A DNA stretch of 64,000 nt from Sphingomonas folli. GTDB lineage: Bacteria > Pseudomonadota > Alphaproteobacteria > Sphingomonadales > Sphingomonadaceae. The translations under genes were made by a program, and so were the position numbers. The notes below the pieces were generated by a model. It made no database searches. It was not told the origin of the DNA and saw only the letters and a program-made list of their open reading frames with translations. Positions 30,272 to 38,573 of this stretch are shown here, piece after piece; the first letter of the stretch is position 1, and each line of letters opens with the position of its first letter. The stretch is taken from contig NZ_JAHXZL010000002.1 in NCBI RefSeq assembly GCF_019429525.1, positions 421,369 to 485,368 of the forward strand, in the 5' to 3' direction.

Positions 30272-31612
30272 ATGACCGACCTGCTGTGGCTGCGCCAGGA
30301 CCTCCGCCTCCATGACCAGCCCGCGCTGGTGGCCGCCGCGCATAGCGGCGCGGTGATCCCGGTCTACGTGCTCGACGACGAGTCGCCCGGCGCGTGGAAG
30401 ATCGGCGAGGCGCAGCGCTGGTGGCTTCATCACAGCCTCGCCGCGCTGGGTAAGGCGCTCGAGAAGAAGCACAGCCGCCTGATCCTGCGCCGCGGCCGGG
30501 CGGCCGAGGTGCTTACCGCGCTGCTCGAGGAGACCGGCGCCGAGCGGGTCCATGCCATCCGCCACTATGAACCCTGGTGGCGCGACGCCGAGACGGCGCT
30601 GGGCGACCGGCTCTGCCACTATGACGGCAACCATCTGGCACGGATCGAGGACGTCACCACCGGCGGCGGCGCGCCCTACCGCATCTACTCGTCCTTCTGG
30701 AAAGGGCTGCAGCCGCACCTGCCCCCCCAGCAGCCGCTCGCCGTGCCGCGCACCATTCCCGCACCCGACCGTTGGCCCGGGAGCGACTCGCTCGCCGACT
30801 GGAAGCTGTTGCCCAGCGCGCCCGACTGGTCGGGCGGGTTCGACTGGACGCCGGGCGAGACCGAGGCACTCGCCAAGGTCAAGCACCTCGCGCTCGACGG
30901 CTATGACGAGCGCCGCAACCTGCCGAGCGAGGAGGGCACGTCGCGGCTCTCGCCGCACCTCCACTTCGGCGAGGTGTCGCCGCGCACCGTCTGGCACGCC
31001 ACCGGGGCGGGCGACGTCACCTTCCGCAAGGAACTGGCGTGGCGCGACTTCACCGACGGCGTCGTGCTCGCCCTGCCCGACTATGCCGACGCCAACGGTC
31101 GCGACCGCTACGACAGGCTACCGTGGCGCAGCGGCACGGCGGCGCAGAGCGACCTGCGCGCGTGGCAGCGCGGGCGCACCGGCTATCCCATCGTCGACGC
31201 CGGAATGCGTCAGCTGTGGCAGACCGGCTGGATGCACAATCGCGTACGGATGATCACCGCCTCTTTCCTGACCAAACACCTGCTGATCGACTGGCGCGAG
31301 GGCGAGCGCTGGTTCTGGGACTGCCTGGTCGACGCCGATTACGGCAACAACTCGGTCAACTGGCAGTGGGTCGCGGGCACCGGGGTGGACGCCAACATGT
31401 TCGGCCGGATCATGGCGCCGATCGGCCAGTCCGAGAAGTTCGGCGCGGGCGACTATATCCGCCGCTGGGTGCCCGAGCTGGAGCATCTGCCCGACGCCGC
31501 GATCCACGATCCCGAGGCGGCGGGCTGTCGGCCCGCCGCTTATCCCGCCATGCTGATCGGGCATCGCGAGGCACGCGAACGCGCGCTGGCGGCCGGGAAA
31601 AAGGTGCGATAG
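30272..31612 (+). CDS. phrB: deoxyribodipyrimidine photolyase (cryptochrome/photolyase family)
   Basis: A 446-residue protein with an N-terminal alpha/beta antenna domain (MTDLLWLRQDLRLHDQPAL) and a C-terminal FAD domain with GTSRLSPHLHFGEVSPR, WRDFTDGVVL, GYPIVDAGMRQLWQTGWMHNRVRM, LIDWREGERWF and NNSVNWQWVAGTG. These match CPD photolyases that repair UV cyclobutane dimers with light. ATG 30272 aligns with the family start; the frame is open far upstream but without homology. A cyclopropane-fatty-acid synthase-like gene follows 10 bp later, a pairing often seen in light/singlet-oxygen stress regulons. Confidence 0.95.
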   Translation: MTDLLWLRQDLRLHDQPALVAAAHSGAVIPVYVLDDESPGAWKIGEAQRWWLHHSLAALGKALEKKHSRLILRRGRAAEVLTALLEETGAERVHAIRHYEPWWRDAETALGDRLCHYDGNHLARIEDVTTGGGAPYRIYSSFWKGLQPHLPPQQPLAVPRTIPAPDRWPGSDSLADWKLLPSAPDWSGGFDWTPGETEALAKVKHLALDGYDERRNLPSEEGTSRLSPHLHFGEVSPRTVWHATGAGDVTFRKELAWRDFTDGVVLALPDYADANGRDRYDRLPWRSGTAAQSDLRAWQRGRTGYPIVDAGMRQLWQTGWMHNRVRMITASFLTKHLLIDWREGERWFWDCLVDADYGNNSVNWQWVAGTGVDANMFGRIMAPIGQSEKFGAGDYIRRWVPELEHLPDAAIHDPEAAGCRPAAYPAMLIGHREARERALAAGKKVR

Positions 31613-31622
31613 GCGCCGCGGC

Positions 31623-32834
31623 ATGGACGCCGCGACCTCCCATCCTCCCCCGGCCGATCTCGGCAGCCGGATCGTGGCCCCGTTGTTCCACCGGATCCTC
31701 GACCGGGTCGACCGCGGCCTGATGTCGGGCGCGATCGAGGCCGAGCTGCCCGACGGCACGCGCCGGCTGCTCGGCGGGCATGACTCGGGGCCGTTCGCGG
31801 CGGTGCGCGTGGTGCGCTGGCGCGCGCTGTGGCGGCTGGTCAGCGCGGGCTCGATCGGCTGGTACGAGGGTTGGGCGGCGGGCGACTGGACCAGCCCCGA
31901 TCCCGTGCCCGTGTTCGACCTGTTCGTGCGCAACCGCGCCGCGCTGGGCGACGTCGCGCGCGCCAAGCGCGGGGCGAGATGGGCCGCGCGGCTGTTCCAC
32001 CGGCTGCGTCGCAACGACCGCGGCGGCGCGCGCCGCAACGTCGCGGCGCACTACGACCTCGGCAACGATTTCTACCGCGAGTGGCTCGACGAGACGCTGA
32101 CCTATTCGAGCGCGCGCTACGCCGCGCCGGGTGAGCCGCTCGCCGACGCGCAGCGGCGCAAGCTGGGCGCGATCCTGGCGCGCACCGGCGCCACCGCGGG
32201 GCAGCGCGTGCTCGAGATCGGCTGCGGCTGGGGGTCGTTCGCGGCGACCGCGGCGGCCGCGGGGGTCGGCGTCCACGCGCTGACGCTCTCGACCGAGCAG
32301 CGCGACCATGTCGCCGCACGCGGCCTGCCGAACGTGAGCGTGGCGCTGTGCGACTATCGCGACGTCACCGGGACGTTTGACGGCGTCGCGTCGATCGAGA
32401 TGGTGGAGGCGGTGGGGCCGGATTATTGGCCGGCCTATTGCGCGACGCTGGCGCGCGTGCTGCGGCCGGGCGGCCGCGCCGCGATCCAGCTGATCGCGAT
32501 CGCCGACGACGTGTGGGACGCCTATGCCGGCGGCGTGGATTTCATCCAGCGCTACATCTTCCCGGGCGGGTCGCTGGTGTCGGCGAGCCGCTTCCGCGCG
32601 ATCGCCGCGGCGCACGGACTGGCGTGGCAGGACGAGGAGCGCTTCGGCCCGGATTACGCCGAGACGCTGCTGGAGTGGCGCCGCCGCTTCGACCGCGCCG
32701 CCGCCGAGGGCAGGCTGCCGGCGCGGTTCGACGCGCGCTTCCAGCGGCTGTGGCGCTATTACCTGATGTACTGCGAGGGCGGCTTCCGCGGCGGCGGTAT
32801 CGACGTGCTGCAGGTGACGCTGGTCAAAGGGTAA
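31623..32834 (+). CDS. cfa: cyclopropane-fatty-acyl-phospholipid synthase family methyltransferase
   Basis: A 403-residue SAM-dependent enzyme. An N-terminal lipid-binding part (LWRLVSAGSIGWYEGWAAGDW) precedes a Rossmann methyltransferase domain with NVAAHYDLGNDFYREWLDETLTYSS and motif I VLEIGCGWGSFA. Downstream are SIEMVEAVGPDYWPAY and IQRYIFPGGSL, typical of CFA synthases, which methylenate unsaturated membrane phospholipids. It lies 10 bp after phrB and is probably co-transcribed. Related enzymes modify other lipids, so exact product is not certain. Confidence 0.92.
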   Translation: MDAATSHPPPADLGSRIVAPLFHRILDRVDRGLMSGAIEAELPDGTRRLLGGHDSGPFAAVRVVRWRALWRLVSAGSIGWYEGWAAGDWTSPDPVPVFDLFVRNRAALGDVARAKRGARWAARLFHRLRRNDRGGARRNVAAHYDLGNDFYREWLDETLTYSSARYAAPGEPLADAQRRKLGAILARTGATAGQRVLEIGCGWGSFAATAAAAGVGVHALTLSTEQRDHVAARGLPNVSVALCDYRDVTGTFDGVASIEMVEAVGPDYWPAYCATLARVLRPGGRAAIQLIAIADDVWDAYAGGVDFIQRYIFPGGSLVSASRFRAIAAAHGLAWQDEERFGPDYAETLLEWRRRFDRAAAEGRLPARFDARFQRLWRYYLMYCEGGFRGGGIDVLQVTLVKG

Positions 32835-32867
32835 CGGGTCGGCGAGGTCGAGTCATCCGCTCGACCG

Positions 32868-33575
32868 TCAGCCCACCCGCTCGCGATGGTTCGCCCCGAA
32901 CCCGTCGATCGCCAGCGCCGCGATCCGCGCCGCGACCGCCTCTGGCGGCTTGACCGAGGCGGGGTCCTCGCCCGGATAGGCGCGCGCGCGCATCTTGGTC
33001 CGCGTCGCGCCGGGGTCGAGCACCGCCACGCGCACCTTGCTCACCTCGGCCATCTCGTCGCCATAGGCTTCCAGCAGCGTCTCGAACGCCGCCTTGGACG
33101 CGCCATACGCGCCCCAATAGGCCCGCGGCGTGCGCCCGACCGAGGACGTGACCCCGATCACCCGCGCCCCGGCCGAGCGCCGCAGCATCGGGTCGAAGGC
33201 CTGGATCATCGCCACCTGCGCGGAGACGTTGAGCGTCAGCACCTGCGCCAGTTCCTTGGCGTCGATCGCGGGCACCGCGGCGAGCGAGCCCAGCATCGCG
33301 GCGTTGAGCACCAACACGTCGAGCGCCTGCCAGCGCTCGCCGATCGCGGTGGCGAGACGCGCGATCGAGTCGCTCTGCGCCAGGTCGAGCGGCGCGATCG
33401 TCGCCGAGCCGCCCACGTCGAAGATCGCCTGCTCCACCTCCTCCAGCCCGGCGGCGGTGCGCGCGGTGAGCACGACGTGCGCCCCCTCGGCGGCGAGCGC
33501 GATCGCGGTGGCGGCGCCGATGCCACGGCTCGCGCCGGTGACCAGCGCGAGCCTGTCCGTCAGTGGCTTGCTCAA
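32868..33575 (-). CDS. short-chain dehydrogenase/reductase
   Basis: A 235-residue classical SDR: GASRGIGAATAIALA (residues 14-28) binds NAD(P), NAAMLG replaces NNAG, and the catalytic triad is Ser in GVTSSVGR plus YGASK. Homologues often sit downstream of purF in sphingomonads, and here only 2 bp separate the purF stop from its ATG. The substrate is unknown. It is convergent with cfa. Confidence 0.9.
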   Translation of the reverse strand: MSKPLTDRLALVTGASRGIGAATAIALAAEGAHVVLTARTAAGLEEVEQAIFDVGGSATIAPLDLAQSDSIARLATAIGERWQALDVLVLNAAMLGSLAAVPAIDAKELAQVLTLNVSAQVAMIQAFDPMLRRSAGARVIGVTSSVGRTPRAYWGAYGASKAAFETLLEAYGDEMAEVSKVRVAVLDPGATRTKMRARAYPGEDPASVKPPEAVAARIAALAIDGFGANHRERVG

Positions 33576-33577
33576 GC

Positions 33578-35035
33578 TCAGTTCACCCGTTCGGCCAGCA
33601 TCGCGAACTGATCGACCGCGCTGCTCTCGTCATGGTCGGTCAGCGTGGTGGGATAGTCGCCGGTGAAACAGGCGTCGCAATATTTCGGCCGGATGTCGGC
33701 GCGGTGGCTCTCGCCCAGCGCCTTGTAGAGGCCGTCGATCGAGACGAAGGCCAGGCTGTCGGCGTGGATGAAGTCGGTCATCCCGCCGAGGTCGTGCTTG
33801 GCGGCGAGCAATTTGGCGCGCTCGGGCGTGTCGACGCCGTAGAAGCAGCTATGGCTGGTCGGCGGCGAGGCGATCCGCATGTGTACCTCGGCCGCGCCCG
33901 CCTCGCGCATCATCTGCACGATCTTGAGGCTGGTGGTGCCGCGCACGATCGAATCGTCGATCAGCACCACCTTCTTGCCCTTGATCAGCGCGCGATTGGC
34001 GTTGTGCTTCAGCTTGACGCCGAGATGGCGGACCTTGTCGCCCGGCTGGATGAAGGTGCGGCCGACATAGTGCGAGCGGATGATGCCGAGCTCGAACGGG
34101 ATGCCCGACTGCTGCGCGTAGCCGATCGCGGCGGGCACGCCCGAGTCGGGCACCGGGATGACGAGGTCGGCGTCGACCGGCGCCTCGATCGCGAGCTGCG
34201 CGCCGATCTCCTTGCGCACCGAGTAGATCGACTGGTCGTCGACGATCGAGTCGGGGCGCGAGAAATACACCCACTCGAAGATACACGGCCGCGCCGCCAT
34301 GCTGGCGAACGGGCGGATCGAGCGGACCTGGCCGTTCTGGACGATCACCAGCTCGCCCGGCTCGACCGAGCGCTCGAACTCGGCGCCGACGACGTCGAGC
34401 GCGACCGTCTCGGAGGCGAAGATCACCGCGTCGCCCAGCCGACCCATCACCAGCGGGCGGATCCCGAGCGGGTCGCGGCACGCGATCATGCCCTCGGGCG
34501 TCATCACGATCAGCGAGTAGGCGCCCTCGATCTGCTTCAGCGCGTCGATGAACTTGTCGAGCAGCGTGCGATACTGGCTGGTCGCGACGAGGTGGATGAT
34601 CGTCTCGGTGTCCGAGGTCGACTGGAAGATCGAGCCGCGCCGCACCAGCTCGCGCCGCAGCCGCATCGCGTTGGAGATGTTGCCGTTGTGCGCGATCGCG
34701 AAGCCGCCCGACTGGAGCTCGGCGTAGAGCGGCTGGACGTTGCGCAGCGCGGTCTCGCCCGTCGTGGAGTAGCGCACATGGCCGCACGCGACCTCGCCCG
34801 CGAGCGCGCGGATGATGTCGTCGCGATCGAAATTGCCCGCGACATGACCCATCGCGCGGTGCGTGTGGAAGTCGTGGCCGTCGAAGCTGGTGATGCCGGC
34901 GGCCTCCTGCCCGCGGTGCTGCAGCGCGTGCAGCCCCAGCGCCACCAGCGCGGCGGCGCCCTCGGAGCCGGAGGCGCCGAAGATGCCGCACTCCTCGTGC
35001 AGATGATCGTCGTCGAACGGGTTCGTGGTCAGCAT
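33578..35035 (-). CDS. purF: amidophosphoribosyltransferase
   Basis: A 485-residue glutamine amidotransferase that makes phosphoribosylamine, the first committed step of purine synthesis. After a 15-residue propeptide (MLTTNPFDDDHLHEE) the catalytic Cys begins CGIFGASG, so removal of the propeptide is expected. Further motifs are HGHVRYSTTG-type ACGHVRYSTTGE, HNGNISN, and the PRPP loop VLIDDSIVRGTTSLK. FYGVDTP and the late Cys residues could ligate an iron-sulfur cluster as in some homologues. ATG 35035 matches the family N-terminus. Confidence 0.97.
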   Translation of the reverse strand: MLTTNPFDDDHLHEECGIFGASGSEGAAALVALGLHALQHRGQEAAGITSFDGHDFHTHRAMGHVAGNFDRDDIIRALAGEVACGHVRYSTTGETALRNVQPLYAELQSGGFAIAHNGNISNAMRLRRELVRRGSIFQSTSDTETIIHLVATSQYRTLLDKFIDALKQIEGAYSLIVMTPEGMIACRDPLGIRPLVMGRLGDAVIFASETVALDVVGAEFERSVEPGELVIVQNGQVRSIRPFASMAARPCIFEWVYFSRPDSIVDDQSIYSVRKEIGAQLAIEAPVDADLVIPVPDSGVPAAIGYAQQSGIPFELGIIRSHYVGRTFIQPGDKVRHLGVKLKHNANRALIKGKKVVLIDDSIVRGTTSLKIVQMMREAGAAEVHMRIASPPTSHSCFYGVDTPERAKLLAAKHDLGGMTDFIHADSLAFVSIDGLYKALGESHRADIRPKYCDACFTGDYPTTLTDHDESSAVDQFAMLAERVN

Positions 35036-35226
35036 GTGCGGAGGCTCGCCTGGTGCGGGGCCGCATATAGCGACTGTCGCGGGAATGTCATCCGGCTGCG
35101 GGAGCATGGCGCGGAACCAGGAAGGACGTCGGGCGTGCGGCGGCACCGCCCCGACCGCCGTCGCGTCCGGATCGCTGAGGGGAGGATACCGGACCAAGTC
35201 CGGGGCGTCGGAGAGTAGAGGGCCGT

Positions 35227-36165
35227 CTAGATAATTCCTGCCGGCGCTCGCGGAGGAACGTGACCGGCGCCCTCATACGCCGCCGCCAGCCGCTCGATCA
35301 CCGCGACGTGGCGCGTCGCGATCGCCATCACGTCGTCGCCGTAGCCGCCGCCCACCGTGCTCGCCAGCGGCACGCCGCGCGCGAGCGCCAGCCCCGCCAC
35401 CAGCCGGTCGCGCCGCGCCAGCCCCGCGTCGCTGAGCGCGAGTCGCCCGAGCCGGTCGCCCGCATAAGGGTCGACCCCGCCCTGATAGAGGATCAGGTCG
35501 GGCCGCACCTCGTCGAGCAGCGGCACCAAAGTCTCCTCCAGCCGCGCCAGATAGTCGTCGTCGCCGACCGCGTCGGGCAGCGCCACGTCGAGCGTCGAGC
35601 GCGCCTTGCGGACGGGGAAGTTCTTCTCGGCGTGGATCGAGTAGGTCGCGATCTGCGGGTGGCCCGCGGTCAGCGCGGCGGTGCCGTCACCCTGGTGGAC
35701 GTCGACGTCGACGACCAGGATCCGCTCCGCCGCGCCCTCGGCCGCCAGCCGCACCGCCGCCACGGCGAGATCGTTGAACACGCAATAGCCTGCGCCCGTG
35801 GTAGCGAGCGCGTGGTGGCTACCGCCGGCGGTGTTGGCGGCGAACCCGTGCGCCAGCGCGAGCCGCGCCGCCAGATAGGTGCCGCCGGGCACCAGCGCGG
35901 CGCGGCGCGCCACCAGCTCGGTGACGGGGAAGCCGATCCGCCGCTCCTTCTCGCGCGGCACCGCGGCGGCCAGCACCTCGGCGACATAGCCGGGGTCGTG
36001 CGTCGTCTCGAGCCAGTCGCGCGGCATCGCCTCGGGCTCGTGCCACGCCACCGCCTCGCCCCGCTCGAGCAACAGGTCGCGGATCGCGCCGTTCTTACCC
36101 CAGCGGTACGTGCTGCGCGCGGGCGCCTCGGTGACATAGGCGGGATGGTGGACGACCCGGATCAT
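35227..36165 (-). CDS. histone deacetylase family protein (class IV/AcuC-like amidohydrolase)
   Basis: A 312-residue zinc amidohydrolase of the arginase/deacetylase fold. Conserved features are GGSHHALATTGAGYCVFNDLAVA (His-His pair), VVDVDVHQGDGTA (zinc Asp and His) and YQGGVDPYAGDRLGRLALS (second zinc Asp). Bacterial members deacetylate acyl-lysine, acetylpolyamines or small amides; the substrate here is unknown. ATG 36165 starts MIRVVHHPAYV, the family opening. It is divergent from the esterase gene with about 58 bp between starts. Confidence 0.92.
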   Translation of the reverse strand: MIRVVHHPAYVTEAPARSTYRWGKNGAIRDLLLERGEAVAWHEPEAMPRDWLETTHDPGYVAEVLAAAVPREKERRIGFPVTELVARRAALVPGGTYLAARLALAHGFAANTAGGSHHALATTGAGYCVFNDLAVAAVRLAAEGAAERILVVDVDVHQGDGTAALTAGHPQIATYSIHAEKNFPVRKARSTLDVALPDAVGDDDYLARLEETLVPLLDEVRPDLILYQGGVDPYAGDRLGRLALSDAGLARRDRLVAGLALARGVPLASTVGGGYGDDVMAIATRHVAVIERLAAAYEGAGHVPPRAPAGII

Positions 36166-36223
36166 CCGCCTAAGATAAGGCCAGGATCGCGGCGCGCCAT
36201 CGCGCCCCGGCAGAGGAACGCGC

Positions 36224-37225
36224 ATGACCGCCACCGTCGCCGGGACCGACCGGACCAGTCCCTTCGTGCGGCCCGACGTCGCGGCGTTCCTTCGCTATCT
36301 CAACAGCATCCCTGGCCCGAAGATGCACGAGTTGCCGCCCGCCGAGGCGCGCGCGGCGATGGTGGCGATGAAGGACGTCGCAGACCTGCCGCGCGGCGAG
36401 CTGGCGGTGGTGCGCGACCTCACCCTGCCCGGCCCGGGCGGCGCGCTGCGCGCGCGCCTGTTCGACGCGCGCGCGACCCGCGCGCCGGGCCCGGCGGTGG
36501 TGTTCTTCCACGGCGGTGGCTGGGTGATCGGCGACCTCGACACCCATGCCAGCTTCACCGCCGAGATGGCGCGCCAGCTCGACCTGCCGGTGATCTCGGT
36601 CGATTACCGCCTCGCTCCCGAGGCGCGCTGGCCCGCCGCGCCCGACGACTGCGAGGCGGCGGCGCGCTGGGTGGCGTCGGCGCCGGAGGCGCTCGGTCGC
36701 GGCGTCACCTCCCTGGTGCTGTCGGGCGACAGCGCGGGCGGCAATCTGACGATCATCGTCGCCGCCGCGCTGCGCGACCGGCCCGCCGCGGTGCCGGTGA
36801 TCGTGCAGGCGCCGCTCTATCCCGCCACCGACGCGAGCCGCCCCTATGCCTCCTTCGACGCCTTCGCCGACGGCTATCTGCTCACGCGCGAGGGGATGAT
36901 CTGGTTCAACGACCATTATGCCGGCGACCCGCGCCACCCGCGCTTCTCGCCGCTGCTCGGTGACGTGGCGGGGCTGCCGCGCGCGGTGATCGTCACCGCG
37001 GGGCTGGACCCGATCCGCGACCAGGGCCGCGCCTATGCCGCCGCGCTGGCGCAGGCGGGCGTGGCGGTGAGCTTCCGCGAGGCGCAGGGCAATATCCACG
37101 GCTTCATCACGCTGCGCAGGGCGATCCCCTCCTCGCAGGGCGACGTCGCCGGCTTCCTCACCGCGGTGCGCGCCGCGGTCAGCGAGGCGGAGGGCGAGCG
37201 CGTGCTGCGCCAGGCCGCGGGATGA
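36224..37225 (+). CDS. alpha/beta hydrolase, HSL (hormone-sensitive lipase) family esterase
   Basis: A 333-residue esterase with the oxyanion motif FFHGGGWVIGD (about residues 97-107), the nucleophile elbow LSGDSAGGN, acid residue region VTAGLDPIRDQG and the catalytic His in GNIHGFI. These define bacterial HSL-type carboxylesterases acting on short acyl esters. No signal peptide is seen, so it is cytosolic. The natural substrate is unknown. Confidence 0.92.
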   Translation: MTATVAGTDRTSPFVRPDVAAFLRYLNSIPGPKMHELPPAEARAAMVAMKDVADLPRGELAVVRDLTLPGPGGALRARLFDARATRAPGPAVVFFHGGGWVIGDLDTHASFTAEMARQLDLPVISVDYRLAPEARWPAAPDDCEAAARWVASAPEALGRGVTSLVLSGDSAGGNLTIIVAAALRDRPAAVPVIVQAPLYPATDASRPYASFDAFADGYLLTREGMIWFNDHYAGDPRHPRFSPLLGDVAGLPRAVIVTAGLDPIRDQGRAYAAALAQAGVAVSFREAQGNIHGFITLRRAIPSSQGDVAGFLTAVRAAVSEAEGERVLRQAAG

Positions 37226-37321
37226 GGTCGGGCGCCGGCGGCGCGCGTAAAAAGCCAGGCTAGGCACGGGACAAGCGAACAACGGTTGCGCGCCCCCCAC
37301 CCCGCCGCCCATGTAGCGGGC

Positions 37322-38122
37322 ATGGCAAGCCTCCTCGATCCCGACGCGCGCGGCCGCGTCATCCTCGTCGGCGCCGGACCGGGCGATCCCGGGCTGCTCA
37401 CCGTCCGCGCGGTGGAGGCGCTGCGCGCGGCGGACGTGGTCGTCCATGACGGGCTGATCGACGACCGCGTGCTCGCGCTCGCCCCCGCGGCCGCGCAGCG
37501 CATCTCGGTGGCGAAGCGCCGCGCGCGCCACACGCTGCCGCAGGAGGCGATCAACGCGCTGATCGTCGCGCACGTCCGCGCCGGCAGCGTGGTGGTGCGG
37601 CTCAAGGGCGGCGACCCGTTCATCTTCGGGCGCGGCGGCGAGGAGGTCGAGGCGGTGCGCGCCGCGGGCCTCGCGGTGGAGGTGATCCCCGGCGTCTCGG
37701 CCGCGCTCGGCTGCGCCGCCGAGGCGATGCTGCCGCTCACGCACCGCGACCACAGCTCGGCGGTGACCTTCGTCGCCGGCCAGTGCAAGGGGCTGACCGA
37801 TCAGGACTGGTCGGGGCTCGCCGGGCAGGGTCGCACGCTGGTGATCTACATGGGCGTCGCCACCGCCGAGGCGATCGCGGACAAGCTGATGGCCGACGGC
37901 GTCGCGCCCGACATGCCCGTCGCGGTGCTCGAGAAAGGCACGCTGCCGGGGCGCCGCGCGCTGCGCACGCTGCTGGCCGATCTCGGCGCGATGGTGGCGC
38001 GGGAGCGCGTCGCCAGCCCGGCGATCATCGTCGTCGGCGAGGTGGTCGAGCTGTCCGACGCCGAGGATCGGCTCGCCGGCTACGCGCGGGTCGCCGAGAG
38101 CGTCGGGAGCCTGCCGGCATGA
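37322..38122 (+). CDS. cobA: uroporphyrinogen-III C-methyltransferase (SUMT)
   Basis: A 266-residue SAM-dependent enzyme that methylates uroporphyrinogen III to precorrin-2, the branch to siroheme and cobalamin. It shows VGAGPGDPGLLTVRAVE, VHDGLIDDRVL, VRLKGGDPFIFGRGGEEVE and IPGVSAALGCAAEAMLPLTHR. Here it heads a sulfur operon, so its likely job is siroheme for the sulfite reductase at 38574. ATG 37322 (MASLLDPDARG) is preferred to the upstream in-frame ATG-like start 37286. It lacks the CysG oxidase/chelatase domain; those steps must be encoded elsewhere. Confidence 0.94.
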   Translation: MASLLDPDARGRVILVGAGPGDPGLLTVRAVEALRAADVVVHDGLIDDRVLALAPAAAQRISVAKRRARHTLPQEAINALIVAHVRAGSVVVRLKGGDPFIFGRGGEEVEAVRAAGLAVEVIPGVSAALGCAAEAMLPLTHRDHSSAVTFVAGQCKGLTDQDWSGLAGQGRTLVIYMGVATAEAIADKLMADGVAPDMPVAVLEKGTLPGRRALRTLLADLGAMVARERVASPAIIVVGEVVELSDAEDRLAGYARVAESVGSLPA

Positions 38123-38415
38123 GGCTGGTGACGGGCAACGACCTGCCGACCGGCGACGTGGTCTGGTGGACGGGCGGCGGCTGGTCGCGCCACATCGAGG
38201 ATTCGGTCGACGCGGGCGAGCGCGCCGAGGCGATCGCGCGCGAGGAAGAGGCGGCGCGGCGGGTCAACGTGCCCTACGTCATCGAGGCGACCGCGACACC
38301 CGGGGGCCCCCGCCCCGCGCACATCAAGGACCGTATCCGCGCGCTCGGCCCGACCGTGCGCGCCGACCTGACGCTCAAGCCGGCCGACCCGAACGCGGGC
38401 AGCTGGGTGATATGA
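38119..38415 (+). CDS. DUF2849 family protein, sulfite-reduction operon
   Basis: A 98-residue cytosolic protein: NDLPTGDVVWWTGGGWSRHI and PYVIEA are the family signature. DUF2849 genes occur next to sulfite reductase in alphaproteobacteria, which is the case here, but the molecular role is unknown. The ATG overlaps the cobA stop by 4 nt. A palindromic repeat element separates it from cysI. Confidence 0.88.
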   Translation: MRLVTGNDLPTGDVVWWTGGGWSRHIEDSVDAGERAEAIAREEEAARRVNVPYVIEATATPGGPRPAHIKDRIRALGPTVRADLTLKPADPNAGSWVI

Positions 38416-38423
38416 GAAACGAT

Positions 38424-38558
38424 CCTCCCCGGCACGGGGAGGGGGACCACTCGCCGCAGGCGAGTGGTGGAGGGGGCTCGCCGCGAACGGTTCGCTGGCG
38501 GGAGCCCCCCTCCACCACCGCCCTGCGGGCGACGGTCCCCCTCCCCGTGCCGGGGAGG
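38424..38558. repeat. large inverted repeat inside the sulfur operon
   Basis: Two similar arms of about 55 bp face each other. The left starts CCTCCCCGGCACGGGGAGG and continues into CCACTCGCC-gca-GGCGAGTGG, then GGAGGGGGCTC. The right arm is its approximate complement, ending GTGCCGGGGAGG. The outer hairpin arms match those of the composite repeats at 7006 and 26545. In RNA it would form a long cruciform or hairpin between DUF2849 and cysI. Confidence 0.85.
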
Positions 38559-38573
38559 AGTTAGGATCAACGA

